Below, piece after piece: positions 38,742 to 47,591 of a DNA stretch of 64,000 nt. Both the position numbers and the translations under genes were made by a program. The DNA comes from Saprospiraceae bacterium (GTDB taxonomy: Bacteria > Bacteroidota > Bacteroidia > Chitinophagales > Saprospiraceae). The notes under the pieces are model-generated. The model did not search any database. It saw nothing but the letters and a program-made list of their open reading frames with translations, and was not told the origin of the DNA. Each line of letters begins with the position of its first letter. Positions within the stretch are counted from its first letter, which is position 1. The DNA lies in contig JANQPA010000032.1 of assembly GCA_028285545.1 (NCBI GenBank), positions 1-64,000 of the forward strand. The letters run 5' to 3'.

Positions 38742-38768
38742 TTTAATCTTTATTTTTTAATTGACAAA
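38738..38768 (-). promoter_or_regulatory. Promoter of the alginate operon (TTTG-N19-TAAATTTG)
   Basis: On the minus strand the -33 element TTTG (38765-38768), a 19-bp spacer and the -7 element TAAATTTG (38738-38745) match the Bacteroidota housekeeping sigma consensus exactly. Transcription would start near 38731 and give a leader of about 370 nt before susC 1. Confidence 0.8.
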
Positions 38769-38860
38769 GTTTTTTTTTGAAAAAATCTGATTTACAGGAA
38801 ATTATATGAAGTTTTATAAAGCTTACAAGCAAAACAGAAGGAAGACATGACTAATGATAT

Positions 38861-38898
38861 AAAACCACTCAGGGCAATTTTAAACCCTGAGTAGTTTT
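38861..38898 (-). terminator. Terminator after the PKD lipoprotein gene
   Basis: An ACTCAGGG/CCCTGAGT stem with a 10-nt loop at 38867-38892 lies 34 bp after the stop of the PKD gene. On the minus strand it is followed by GGTTTTA. It separates the second SusC/D operon from the promoter of the first. The region 38769-38860 between it and that promoter shows nothing else. Confidence 0.65.
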
Positions 38899-38925
38899 TA
38901 CTCCTGTAAGAGCATCTTTCCATCA

Positions 38926-40893
38926 TTATTCTTTTTCCACAATTTTTACATTATCAAGAAAGACTTCAGTGCTGCTACTGATAGCATTTAAAGCCCTCAC
39001 ATAAATTACAACCTGATTGGTCGACGCTGTGAATGTGAAAGAAGTGTTTGTAAACATAGACTTGTCTGTATTAAAGTCATTGGTTATGTCAAAATACGAG
39101 TCTATGGCAGGATCAGATTTTGAAGCATCGATACCTGCCTCCGTTGTAATTTCTGTGTTTAGAATAAATACTTCTGTATTTACTCCTTCGGCTTCAGAAC
39201 GGGTATCAATTGAAAAAGTATATTCAACACCTTGCTCAACCTGGACAAGCTGATATAATCGACGGCAATTTTGACTAAATTTTGCTCCTCTTGTTTTAGA
39301 ACCATTTTCGAAGGCACCATCAGAAGTAGAATTCGGTTGCTCATTACCACAATAAGTAGCATCAATGTAACTATTCAAGTCAGAATTATACCACAGTTCT
39401 CTATATGGACTGGGAATTTCATTTCCGTCATTGTCTTTAACGGTATTGTTGGGGGTCATATCCCATGCATCCGCATTGTCACTCGTGGTTCCTGTAAATT
39501 CGTCAAAAGTACCATTGAGTACCTGTACCACAAAGCCTTGAGAAACTATTAGTTTTTCGGTGGCTACATCGGTATTTCCTGTTTCACTATAGGCAGTCAA
39601 GGTGACCGTGTACTCTCCGTCAGCTTCATAGGTATGAGATGGATTCATCCCAGTAAATTGATAGCCATCACCAAATTCCCATAATAACATAACTGCTCCT
39701 TCAGAGGCATCCATGAAGTCATAGGTGCGATAATCATCCGGATCTACCTGAAAGGTAAAATCGGCCGTAACAGGTGCCAGGATATTTATGGTCTTGGTAA
39801 ATTCAGCGGTCAATCCAAACTCACTAGAAGCAGTGAGGGTAACATTATATTCACCTGCAGCGCCATAAACATGGGTTGGAGATTCTTCAGTCGACATGTT
39901 TCCATCACCAAAATCCCACTCATAGCTTGATGCATTCGTAGAAGTATTGGAGAAAGAATATTCAAGAAAATTAGATTCACTTTGTGCTATATTAAATCCA
40001 GCTGAAGGAGGTACTGCACCTTCGGCTCCAACATCAATTGTGAAATTATCTAATCTGGCCTCAACCGGTCCATTGAAGAAATAAATGGCAATAATATTAT
40101 TGTCTCCTGAGCTAAATGATAATTTTTGTTCCACATAGGTAGAAGGATCCTCTGTATCATTTACAGTTACTGAGGCGATGGTTCCATCAGTAGCCACTTC
40201 TCTACTATCAATAGGTCCAAATTGTGTTACACCTACTATGGATACAGTAATCCAGGGGTCAGAAGAATTGTCTAACATGGTATACCAGAATCTAAGGTCA
40301 TAATTAGTATTGGCCTCTACCGCAATTTCTTGGTAACCAACACGAGTTTGGTCATTTGGCAGTTTGGCACCTTGAGACCCAAATTGTACTGGACTACCTG
40401 TTATTTGAATTACACCACCTAGTTCAGATTTTCTCCAGGAATCTCGCCCATCTCCGGAGCCATCAGGTAAAGTGTTGTCTTCAAAACCTGCTTCCAAAAT
40501 AATAGGCTGGAAAGGTCCTTCTACCACATTAACGTCTATTGTTATGGAATTTGATACTCCATTGGCATCACTGGCCGTTAGAGTTACTGGGTAGGTGCCT
40601 TCTCCTTGTTCAAATGTAAAAATGGGATCCTTTGTCTCTGAAGTATTTCCACCTCCAAAATCCCAAGCGAAAATGGTAGATTCAGCTGAAAGGTTAGTGA
40701 ATTTAATGGTTTTGAAATCTTCTAAAGTAGAAGCATAAGAAAAGTTAGCCGTAGGGAAAACCGTATCAGGGATAGAGTTCGACTCAGGTAATTCAAACTC
40801 AAATAGGTCCTCACAGCTACTAATCAAAAGTATTATTGAGAAGCAAAGGAATATTCTCATTGCTTTGCGGTATATATATTTTTCTTTCATCAT
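38926..40893 (-). CDS. PKD-domain surface glycan-binding lipoprotein (alginate locus)
   Basis: A 655-residue lipoprotein (lipobox Cys27 in LLISSCED). It has three PKD domains marked by FAWDFGGGNTSETKDP, YEWDFGDGNMSTEESPTHVY and LLWEFGDGYQFTGMNPSHTY. Between PKD 1 and 2 lies a beta-sandwich segment (about 130-290), and after PKD 3 a second one at about 450-655. Both look like carbohydrate-binding modules, although I cannot assign a family. It is the third gene after susC 2 and susD 2, the usual place of a surface glycan-binding protein. It shows no catalytic motif, so binding of alginate is the likely role. An internal ATG at 40860 is an alternative start. Confidence 0.82.
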   Translation of the reverse strand: MMKEKYIYRKAMRIFLCFSIILLISSCEDLFEFELPESNSIPDTVFPTANFSYASTLEDFKTIKFTNLSAESTIFAWDFGGGNTSETKDPIFTFEQGEGTYPVTLTASDANGVSNSITIDVNVVEGPFQPIILEAGFEDNTLPDGSGDGRDSWRKSELGGVIQITGSPVQFGSQGAKLPNDQTRVGYQEIAVEANTNYDLRFWYTMLDNSSDPWITVSIVGVTQFGPIDSREVATDGTIASVTVNDTEDPSTYVEQKLSFSSGDNNIIAIYFFNGPVEARLDNFTIDVGAEGAVPPSAGFNIAQSESNFLEYSFSNTSTNASSYEWDFGDGNMSTEESPTHVYGAAGEYNVTLTASSEFGLTAEFTKTINILAPVTADFTFQVDPDDYRTYDFMDASEGAVMLLWEFGDGYQFTGMNPSHTYEADGEYTVTLTAYSETGNTDVATEKLIVSQGFVVQVLNGTFDEFTGTTSDNADAWDMTPNNTVKDNDGNEIPSPYRELWYNSDLNSYIDATYCGNEQPNSTSDGAFENGSKTRGAKFSQNCRRLYQLVQVEQGVEYTFSIDTRSEAEGVNTEVFILNTEITTEAGIDASKSDPAIDSYFDITNDFNTDKSMFTNTSFTFTASTNQVVIYVRALNAISSSTEVFLDNVKIVEKE

Positions 40894-40909
40894 TTTTGAA
40901 ATTTTAGTT

Positions 40910-42361
40910 TTAGTAGCCGGCGTTTTGAGTTAAAAGACCACCGCTCAAGTTTATTTCTCTTGAGGGAATGGGCAATAATAATTTTCTTGGATTATAATCA
41001 GTATATCCATTTTCGTTAGCATGAGCACTTAGGACGGCATCAGCAACGCCAAACCTCAATAAATCATAGAAACGTTGATTTTCAAAAGCCAATTCTACTC
41101 TTCTTTCAACTAGCAATGCTTCTTTGCTAAGTGAAGAAGGACGATCATCTACCGGATCAAAACCAGCTCTTTCTCGCACTTTCATATAGGAGTCAATGGC
41201 ACTACCATCTGAAGTTTGAGCTCCACCAGCCATAATGGCCTCTGCATGCATTAACAGTACATCTGCATAGCGCAAAATAATCACATCATTACCAGCATTC
41301 CCCGGACTTTGGCCATAGGTAGGGGGGAAGGTGGATACATCAGAACCTTCAGGTAAATACTTGGTAACTTCAACAAAGCTTGGAAAGGTTACATAAGACA
41401 CTTCAGTTCTATTTCCTCCATATTGAATGAAATCTGCTACAAGATTATCATTGACTATATTTAAGCCATCCTGCCTACCTTGGCGGATCGTAGCGGTAAA
41501 TTCAGCGGAAAAACCTTGACTTTCCTGTACATTTCCGAATTCATATTGGATAGCAAAAAGGATCTCATCATTCAATTCATCATAAAATACATCGCGAAAA
41601 TTTTGCTCTAAGCTGAATTGCCCGCTATTAATAATGGCTTCGCACATTTGCTGAGCACCTGAATAATTAGGACTTGGTTGTGATAAGTAAACTTTTGCCA
41701 GAATGCCTTGTGCCGCTGCACTCGATGCTCTGGATTTATAGCTGTTATCTAAATTGGTAATCGCTTCTTGTAAATCTGAAATTATTTGAGCATAAACCTG
41801 ATCTTCAGGTGCTCTAGTAAAAAGTAATTCATTATCTGTTGGGCCCGCTACCTGTGTTACTAAAGGAACCGGTCCATACAATCTTACCAGGTTAAAATAG
41901 GCCAAAGCTCTTAAAAACTTGGCTTCAGCTTGATAAGCAGCTTGATTGCTTGCATCAGCTACATCGATAAAGTTTAAAACATTATTTGCTCTAAAAATTA
42001 TCTCGTACATAGATTGGTAATAATCTTCTGATTGTACATTATTTGCATCTACTCTGTATCTATGGAAATCGGCTCTTGATCCTTCTAAAGTGGCTGTTCT
42101 AGTATTATCACTACGCATTTCAGTCACCATAAATTCAAATTGAATCCCGCGGTTAAACTGGGCTGTGTTAGATTCGGTATTTACATTGACTCCTTGTATG
42201 GCATCATAAACACCTATAATTCCTGCTAAGACATCATCATCAGAATCAAAAAATGCATCAACAACAATAGCAGAATCAGGTAATGGATTTAAAAACTCAT
42301 CATCACAGGAATAGAACAGAAGCCCTAGCACTGCGAAAGTTATATATTTAAAATATTTCAT
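40910..42361 (-). CDS. SusD-like lipoprotein 2 (alginate locus)
   Basis: A 483-residue SusD/RagB protein with lipobox Cys19 (LLFYSCDDEFLNP). The helical core carries AEAKFLRALAYFNLVRLYGPVPL and the C-terminus has ERRVELAFENQRFYDLLRFG and ends NAGY. It lies 24 bp after susC 2 and 16 bp before the PKD gene. It is not a recent duplicate of SusD 1, so the two importers may prefer different oligomer lengths or M/G composition. Confidence 0.93.
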   Translation of the reverse strand: MKYFKYITFAVLGLLFYSCDDEFLNPLPDSAIVVDAFFDSDDDVLAGIIGVYDAIQGVNVNTESNTAQFNRGIQFEFMVTEMRSDNTRTATLEGSRADFHRYRVDANNVQSEDYYQSMYEIIFRANNVLNFIDVADASNQAAYQAEAKFLRALAYFNLVRLYGPVPLVTQVAGPTDNELLFTRAPEDQVYAQIISDLQEAITNLDNSYKSRASSAAAQGILAKVYLSQPSPNYSGAQQMCEAIINSGQFSLEQNFRDVFYDELNDEILFAIQYEFGNVQESQGFSAEFTATIRQGRQDGLNIVNDNLVADFIQYGGNRTEVSYVTFPSFVEVTKYLPEGSDVSTFPPTYGQSPGNAGNDVIILRYADVLLMHAEAIMAGGAQTSDGSAIDSYMKVRERAGFDPVDDRPSSLSKEALLVERRVELAFENQRFYDLLRFGVADAVLSAHANENGYTDYNPRKLLLPIPSREINLSGGLLTQNAGY

Positions 42362-42385
42362 TATTGTATTGTTTTTTGCTTAATG

Positions 42386-45300
42386 TTAAAACCGAACGTT
42401 TAGCCCCGCAGTGACTGTCCTAAATAAAGGAGTACCTGCCCTCTGAGAACCATAGCTTATCGGCGTATTATTATTGTCAATAAACTCAGGATTGAAACCA
42501 TTATAGTCATCAGAAGTCTTATAGATCAGATTCTGACCAGAGACATATAGTCGAAGGCTTCTAATACCAATTTTACCTAATTGTTGTGGAGTGAAGTTAT
42601 ATCCTATGTTTACATTTCTCAATGAAAAATAACCTGCACTTTGAACGATGTCATTGGTGTGTACTCTTTGTTGTAGAAAAGAAGGGTCTGGAATGATTCC
42701 ATCTTCAACCACTTGTTGTACATCAGTAGTACTGCCTTGCCAATGCGTATAAAAATATTGATCTCCCACATTCTTCACTTCAGCACCTTGACTGCCTTGA
42801 ATCATAATAGAAAAATCAAAATTGCCAATTGCAACCTCATTGGTAAGACTCCAAATCAAATCTGGGTAGGGATCTCCAAGAATGGTCTTATCTTCATCTG
42901 AAATTAAACCATCACCATTTAAATCTCTAACGATGACATCTTCTGATAAGCCATTAATAGGAATATAAGGGGAGTCATAGTATTGAGTAGATAGCTCTCT
43001 ATCTACAACATATCCATAAAAAGAAGAGATTGGGTTACCTACAGAGTTAATCCATTGTGAATTTCTACCCCATCCATCAACTGTTAATTGCCCGTCAGAT
43101 TCACCAAAACTTAACAAGGTATTCTCATTAGTAGAAGCTATCAATGTGGTACTCCAGCTTAGTTTTCGACCAGTAATGTTGGTGGTTCTTAATTCGAACT
43201 CCCATCCTTTATTTTCTACTTCACCCAGGTTCACAATACCAGCATCAAAACCAGTGACGTAAGAAACAGGGTTTTCTAACAATAATTTATCACTTGTTCT
43301 GACATAATAATCTATAGATCCTTGAACTCTGTTATTAGCAAATCCGAAATCAATTCCTGGGTTGAACTCCTCGGAAGCTTCCCATTGTAACAAAGGATTT
43401 ACAATACTAAGGGGAGAAACACCTGCTGTGATACTCCCTCCTGTAATTGCACTGGAGGTACTCAATAATGCCAAATATGGGTAATTATTAACAATATCAT
43501 CGCCTACACTAAAATTCTCATTACCTGTAAGACCATAGCTCACTCTGAACTTTAATCTACTTACGAAATCACCATCTCCAAAGAATTCTTCATTATGTGC
43601 ATTCCATCCTAAAGAAACAGCAGGGAAGTTACCCCATTTAGAATTAACCCCAAATACGGAACTTGCATCTCTTCTAAAAGAGGCATTTACTAAATACTTG
43701 TTATCAAAAACATAGTTGATTCTTCCAAAATATCCTATCTTATTTTTCTCATAATCGACTTCCTCAAATTCTGATACTATTGTAGCTCCCTGCAAGTTTT
43801 TTAGTAAATCATTGGTAAATCCAGAACCCGAAATGTTACTGTTTTCTACCTGTCTTCTTTGAAAAGTGGCACCTACCAATACATTAAGTCCATGCTTACC
43901 AAATTCCTTATTATAAGAAATGGTATTATCCGAAATTATTCTATTTCGCACTCTATTTTGCAAATTATATTGTGCTCTTCCTGCACCAGAAGCATGATGC
44001 ATCACCCCATCATATCGCGTTCTCTTACGGTTTTCTAAAGTTACACCAAGGGAAGTCTTTGCTGTAAGCCCATCGGCAATTTTATAACTTAAATAGGCAG
44101 AAGATAAAATGTTGGTTTTATATTCATAATGTTCTCTTTCTACATATTGCGCATAAGGATTCATATCTCCAGAAGTACGTGGCCTGCTGGACCCTTGATC
44201 ATCATTAGGATCTATGTCTATATTCCTTAGGTGATCCTCGTTAAAATAATCTCCTACTTGAATGTCCGGATACTCATCTCTATCAACATATTGTATTGTT
44301 TCTTCTGTATGGTATATGAGTAACCAGGGAGATTGTCTGATAGGGTTATGAACAGAAGTAGGTAATGCTCTGCGTTTTGAATAAGAGGGGGTGACCTTAA
44401 ATCCAAATTTTAAGTCATTAGTTATTTTAGTATCCATCTTTATATTTCCTGCATACAAGCGGTAATCATCGGTAATAACTACTCCTTCATCACCTAATGT
44501 TCTTAAGGATAGACTAAATTTTGTTGCATCACTACCTCCTCTTGCTGAAAAAGAATGACTTGAAATATATCCTCCATCAAAAAAGACATCTTGCCAGTCT
44601 CTATCAACACCCGTTTGATTGACTAACTCTAGTGCATATTGTGTATTATTAGTGAGAAAGCCAGCTTGAGCTAATTCAAAATCGGCCCAATCCGCAACAC
44701 TTTTCTTATACTCGTCACTTCCAAAAGCCTCTTTCCTTCCTATGTATGTTTCATAGCTAAATTGGGTTTTCCCGGCCTGGCCACTCTTAGTTGTGATCAA
44801 GATTACACCATTTGATCCTTCACTACCATAAATAGCAGCTGAAGCGGCATCTTTTAAGATTTCAAATGATTGTATATCATTCATATCCAAGTTCCCTAGA
44901 AAATCAGCATCTACGACCAATCCATCCACTACTACTGCAGGCCCTGTATTAGCGTTTATTGATCCAAAACCTCTAACTGTAATGGTAGGAGCGGCACCTG
45001 CTTCGGCTGAAGTGGCCTGGATGTTTACACCAGATACTTGGCCAATGAGTGCATCATCTATTCTTGCTACAGCAATCTGATCCAATTTTTCATTTTCAAC
45101 TTTGGATATAGAGCCTGTTAAGTGTGATTTTTTCTGAGTACCGTATCCAATCACTACGATTTCTTCCAATTGCTCAACATTTACTGCTAGAGCAATGGTT
45201 AAGTCTGCATCTCCACTTACCAATTGTTCCTGATCCAGATATCCGGTATAACTGATTACAAGAATGGAGTTCTCTTCAACTTCTATTGAGAATTTTCCCT

Positions 45301-45541
45301 CGAAATCAGTCACTGTTCCTAAACTTGGATTACTTTTTACATAAACAGTGGCTCCAATCAATGGCTCACCGTCTTCAGCTGAAGTAACCGTTCCAGTAAC
45401 CCTTGCCTTAATTTGGTCATCAAGTCCGCCCTCATTTATATCTGTATTCCCGGAAAGGAATATCGGGAAGCACATTAACAAAGCCATTATACTACAAAGT
45501 AGAATGGATTTGTTGAAATAATTTTTTAATTTTACAAGCAT
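42386..45541 (-). CDS. SusC-like TonB-dependent transporter 2 (alginate locus)
   Basis: A 1051-residue outer-membrane receptor with signal peptide, carboxypeptidase-regulatory-like domain (VTGTVTSAEDGEPLIGATV), TonB-box region EEIVVIGYGTQKKS, plug (GVILITTKSG) and barrel ending in RF. The N-terminal region is close to SusC 1, including the phrase ILVISYTGY. The leader also shares two blocks with susC 1. No match to the TTTG-N19-TAnnTTTG promoter was found in its own upstream gap, so it may be read from the gntR promoter, 1.1 kb upstream. Confidence 0.94.
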   Translation of the reverse strand: MLVKLKNYFNKSILLCSIMALLMCFPIFLSGNTDINEGGLDDQIKARVTGTVTSAEDGEPLIGATVYVKSNPSLGTVTDFEGKFSIEVEENSILVISYTGYLDQEQLVSGDADLTIALAVNVEQLEEIVVIGYGTQKKSHLTGSISKVENEKLDQIAVARIDDALIGQVSGVNIQATSAEAGAAPTITVRGFGSINANTGPAVVVDGLVVDADFLGNLDMNDIQSFEILKDAASAAIYGSEGSNGVILITTKSGQAGKTQFSYETYIGRKEAFGSDEYKKSVADWADFELAQAGFLTNNTQYALELVNQTGVDRDWQDVFFDGGYISSHSFSARGGSDATKFSLSLRTLGDEGVVITDDYRLYAGNIKMDTKITNDLKFGFKVTPSYSKRRALPTSVHNPIRQSPWLLIYHTEETIQYVDRDEYPDIQVGDYFNEDHLRNIDIDPNDDQGSSRPRTSGDMNPYAQYVEREHYEYKTNILSSAYLSYKIADGLTAKTSLGVTLENRKRTRYDGVMHHASGAGRAQYNLQNRVRNRIISDNTISYNKEFGKHGLNVLVGATFQRRQVENSNISGSGFTNDLLKNLQGATIVSEFEEVDYEKNKIGYFGRINYVFDNKYLVNASFRRDASSVFGVNSKWGNFPAVSLGWNAHNEEFFGDGDFVSRLKFRVSYGLTGNENFSVGDDIVNNYPYLALLSTSSAITGGSITAGVSPLSIVNPLLQWEASEEFNPGIDFGFANNRVQGSIDYYVRTSDKLLLENPVSYVTGFDAGIVNLGEVENKGWEFELRTTNITGRKLSWSTTLIASTNENTLLSFGESDGQLTVDGWGRNSQWINSVGNPISSFYGYVVDRELSTQYYDSPYIPINGLSEDVIVRDLNGDGLISDEDKTILGDPYPDLIWSLTNEVAIGNFDFSIMIQGSQGAEVKNVGDQYFYTHWQGSTTDVQQVVEDGIIPDPSFLQQRVHTNDIVQSAGYFSLRNVNIGYNFTPQQLGKIGIRSLRLYVSGQNLIYKTSDDYNGFNPEFIDNNNTPISYGSQRAGTPLFRTVTAGLNVRF

Positions 45542-45892
45542 AACATATTAGTTTTAATTTTAATCATTTCGCTCACCTTCAAGGGTGAGTTTTTTATTTT
45601 GAATACCTTTCATTCTTTAACTTCCTGGCAATACAATTCCGGCTCAAGACAGTACGACTTAAGACTTTGTACCAATCAGGCAAATAAATCCTAAGGGCAT
45701 TTGAAGACAAATTTGTTCAAATACCTTTCAGATTAAGAATACCTGCAGTTTAAAATGAATAGAAATCTTGAAGCTTAGGGAATTAATTCAACTAGCTTGA
45801 GTTGAAAGAAAGAAAAGGTTTCATGTGAGTGTGATTTATTTGGTTAATAGTTTATGTCTTGGCATTGATCAGAGTTTCCAGTCCAGGAAACT
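45542..45892 (-). promoter_or_regulatory. Leader of susC 2 with terminator-like hairpin and conserved block
   Basis: This 351-bp gap between gntR and susC 2 holds no gene. A CTCACC/GGTGAG hairpin at 45572-45589 is followed on the plus strand by TTTTTT, and this block matches the susC 1 leader. The second shared block is 45820-45849, containing the operator half-site TTTGGTTAATA. A 9-bp inverted repeat (AGAGTTTCC at 45871-45879 and its complement at 45886-45894) overlaps the gntR stop codon and may end or slow that transcript. No full copy of the paired GntR operator is seen here. Confidence 0.65.
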
Positions 45893-46615
45893 CTATGTTT
45901 TCTTTAGTGTCTTGCTATAATCAATGGTATCCTGTAAGTGATCCTGCATAGCTTTTGCTGCCGCCTCTGAATCCTGTGCAATGATGTGATCAAGAATTAC
46001 TTTGTGTTCATCCAGGGCCGTATAGAAACGACCATCTTTACAGACGTCCAATTGTATAAAATTATTAATGATGTCTGGAATAATAATTAACATCAAAGAC
46101 TTAAGTACATTATTTTTACTGGCTTCAGCAATTTTTAGGTGGAACATTAAATCTTCTTCAACTCCCTGCTTGCCATGATTAACCTGGTCCTCATAGGCTA
46201 CCAGAGCTTTTTTCATGTTTTCTATGTCCTCCTCCGTCCTTCTTTCAGCTGCTAGTTTGGCAGAGGCGGTTTCTAGTAAAGCCCTGGTTTCAATTAATGA
46301 GCCAAAATCACTGTTTTCAATTTTCAAAACGTCTGAAATTAATCCCTCTAAAGCAGTTATTCCCATTCCTGCAACGATGGTACCACTTTGAGGTAGGGTT
46401 CTTAAAATCCCGTAAAACTCCAGTTTCTTGATGGCATCCCTAACATTAGTTCTTCCAACTCCTAGTTTTTCTGCTAACTTGCGCTCGGGTGGTAGACGAT
46501 CTCCGGGCTTGAGTTGGCCGGACGTAATCAATTCGCGGATCTGCCGTATAATCTTATCTACAGGTGTTTCTATCGTGATTTCCTGGAAATTATTTAGTAA
46601 ATCAGAGCTTGCCAT
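45893..46615 (-). CDS. GntR/FadR-family regulator of the alginate locus
   Basis: 240 residues from the ATG at 46615. A TTG at 46663 would extend it by 16 codons, but those lie within the operator and only a few bases from the predicted transcription start, so the ATG is preferred. The N-terminal winged HTH covers about 12-80 (PPERKLAEKLGVGRTNVRDAIKKLEFYGIL, QSGTIV). The C-terminal FCD all-helical ligand domain covers about 95-235. Two matched operator pairs, at its own promoter and at the alginate operon promoter, indicate autoregulation and repression of alginate genes. The ligand is probably a pathway intermediate such as KDG or KDPG, by analogy with other FadR-type uronate regulators. Confidence 0.9.
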   Translation of the reverse strand: MASSDLLNNFQEITIETPVDKIIRQIRELITSGQLKPGDRLPPERKLAEKLGVGRTNVRDAIKKLEFYGILRTLPQSGTIVAGMGITALEGLISDVLKIENSDFGSLIETRALLETASAKLAAERRTEEDIENMKKALVAYEDQVNHGKQGVEEDLMFHLKIAEASKNNVLKSLMLIIIPDIINNFIQLDVCKDGRFYTALDEHKVILDHIIAQDSEAAAKAMQDHLQDTIDYSKTLKKT

Positions 46616-46648
46616 GCGGTATATATTATTTTGTTTTTGGTCAACCTT

Positions 46649-46706
46649 AAATTGGTCGACCAATTTTCAGTTAACCAAATATAGGATATATTTTTGTTTT
46701 GACAAA
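46649..46706 (-). promoter_or_regulatory. gntR promoter with overlapping paired operators
   Basis: On the minus strand TTTG (46703-46706), a 19-bp spacer and TATATTTG (46676-46683) match the consensus promoter exactly. The perfect palindrome AAATTGGTCGACCAATTT (46649-46666) and the half-conserved site CAGTTAACCAAA (46668-46679) follow, with centres 15 bp apart as at the alginate promoter. The second site overlaps the -7 element. The rest of the gap up to 46960 shows only a weak CTAGGGT/ACCCTAG inverted pair at 46908-46940. Confidence 0.8.
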
Positions 46707-46962
46707 ATTTTTGGAAAAAAAGCTTGAGCAACCCTGAAGTCGCCCAAGATTATAAGGTTCAAAATAATGTGTTTATTTGAAAGGATTGATTTTTTTACGG
46801 AAAAAGAAGATGGTAAAGGGATTGTCAAGCCAGAAGGCTCAACTTAATGAGTAATAAGAATACTCTTCTTCAAAGGTAGGGAGGAGGCTCTATTTTGGGA
46901 ATAGTGCCTAGGGTGGTATGTTTTAGGGCCAAGACCCTAGAAAAGAATATCAATATCAATAA

Positions 46963-47029
46963 CAATGGCAATATCAATAGCAATCTCAATATTCACCCAA
47001 AATTGAGATTGCTATTGATATTGCCATTG
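46963..47029 (-). terminator. Long hairpin: two perfect 28-bp arms built of hexamer repeats
   Basis: Arms at 46963-46990 and 47002-47029 are perfectly complementary, with an 11-nt loop. The left arm and the sequence before it are made of degenerate ATATCA-like hexamers (ATATCA, ATAACA, ATGGCA, ATAGCA, ATCTCA) from about 46948. It lies 14 bp after the stop of the SRPBCC gene and probably ends or stabilises that transcript. The composition is unusual for a terminator. Confidence 0.7.
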
Positions 47030-47042
47030 AAATTGCTATTGC

Positions 47043-47465
47043 CTAAACCTGTACTTCCTTGATCAAGGATTCTATTCCTTTAAGGCCCATATTTCCCACC
47101 ATGCTCAAGGTTTCTTTTGCCTGGGTTTCATTTTCTTCTGCTACTTCGAAAGCCCAGCTCCACTCCACTGTTGCTCGTCCACCATCCGCATCCAATACTT
47201 TCATCTCTCCTAAAATATTTTGGACGGGTATCATATTTTGAGAAGGAATACCATACTGGAATATCTTATTATTGTGGTCTACTTTTAAAATATCCTCTGA
47301 AAATTCCCCTCCCTCAGTGGTACAATAACGTTTATCTCCTTCTACTCTGCAGGCAGTAATTGGTGCCAGCCATTGATCAACTCCTTTTACGGCGCCAATA
47401 ATTTTCCAGGCCTCTTCCGGAGAAACATCCAGAGTAAGTGCAATACTGTGATTTGAATTTTTCAT
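47043..47465 (-). CDS. SRPBCC (START-like) domain protein
   Basis: A 140-residue cytoplasmic protein without signal peptide. The pattern is that of the polyketide-cyclase/AHSA1-like START fold: SIALTLDVSPEEAWKIIGAVKGVDQWLAPITACRVEGD at the start and a long C-terminal helix after AFEVAEENETQAKETLSMVG. The fold binds hydrophobic ligands, and function is unassigned. It is a single gene with the long hairpin directly downstream, 126 bp from the AraC gene. Confidence 0.75.
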   Translation of the reverse strand: MKNSNHSIALTLDVSPEEAWKIIGAVKGVDQWLAPITACRVEGDKRYCTTEGGEFSEDILKVDHNNKIFQYGIPSQNMIPVQNILGEMKVLDADGGRATVEWSWAFEVAEENETQAKETLSMVGNMGLKGIESLIKEVQV

Positions 47466-47591
47466 CTTTTAGGTTTTTATTTTGGTAAATTGTTAGGATT
47501 AAGAGGCACTGGCAGGCAACTCTTAATCTTAGTTTTATTCTGTCTCAAAGATGAATTAAATTTCCAGTAAAGCTTTTTACAAAAAGTTCAA

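Noticed and set aside
46616-46663. TTG start adding 16 residues to the GntR regulator
   Set aside because: The codons overlap the operator palindrome and lie almost at the predicted transcription start.
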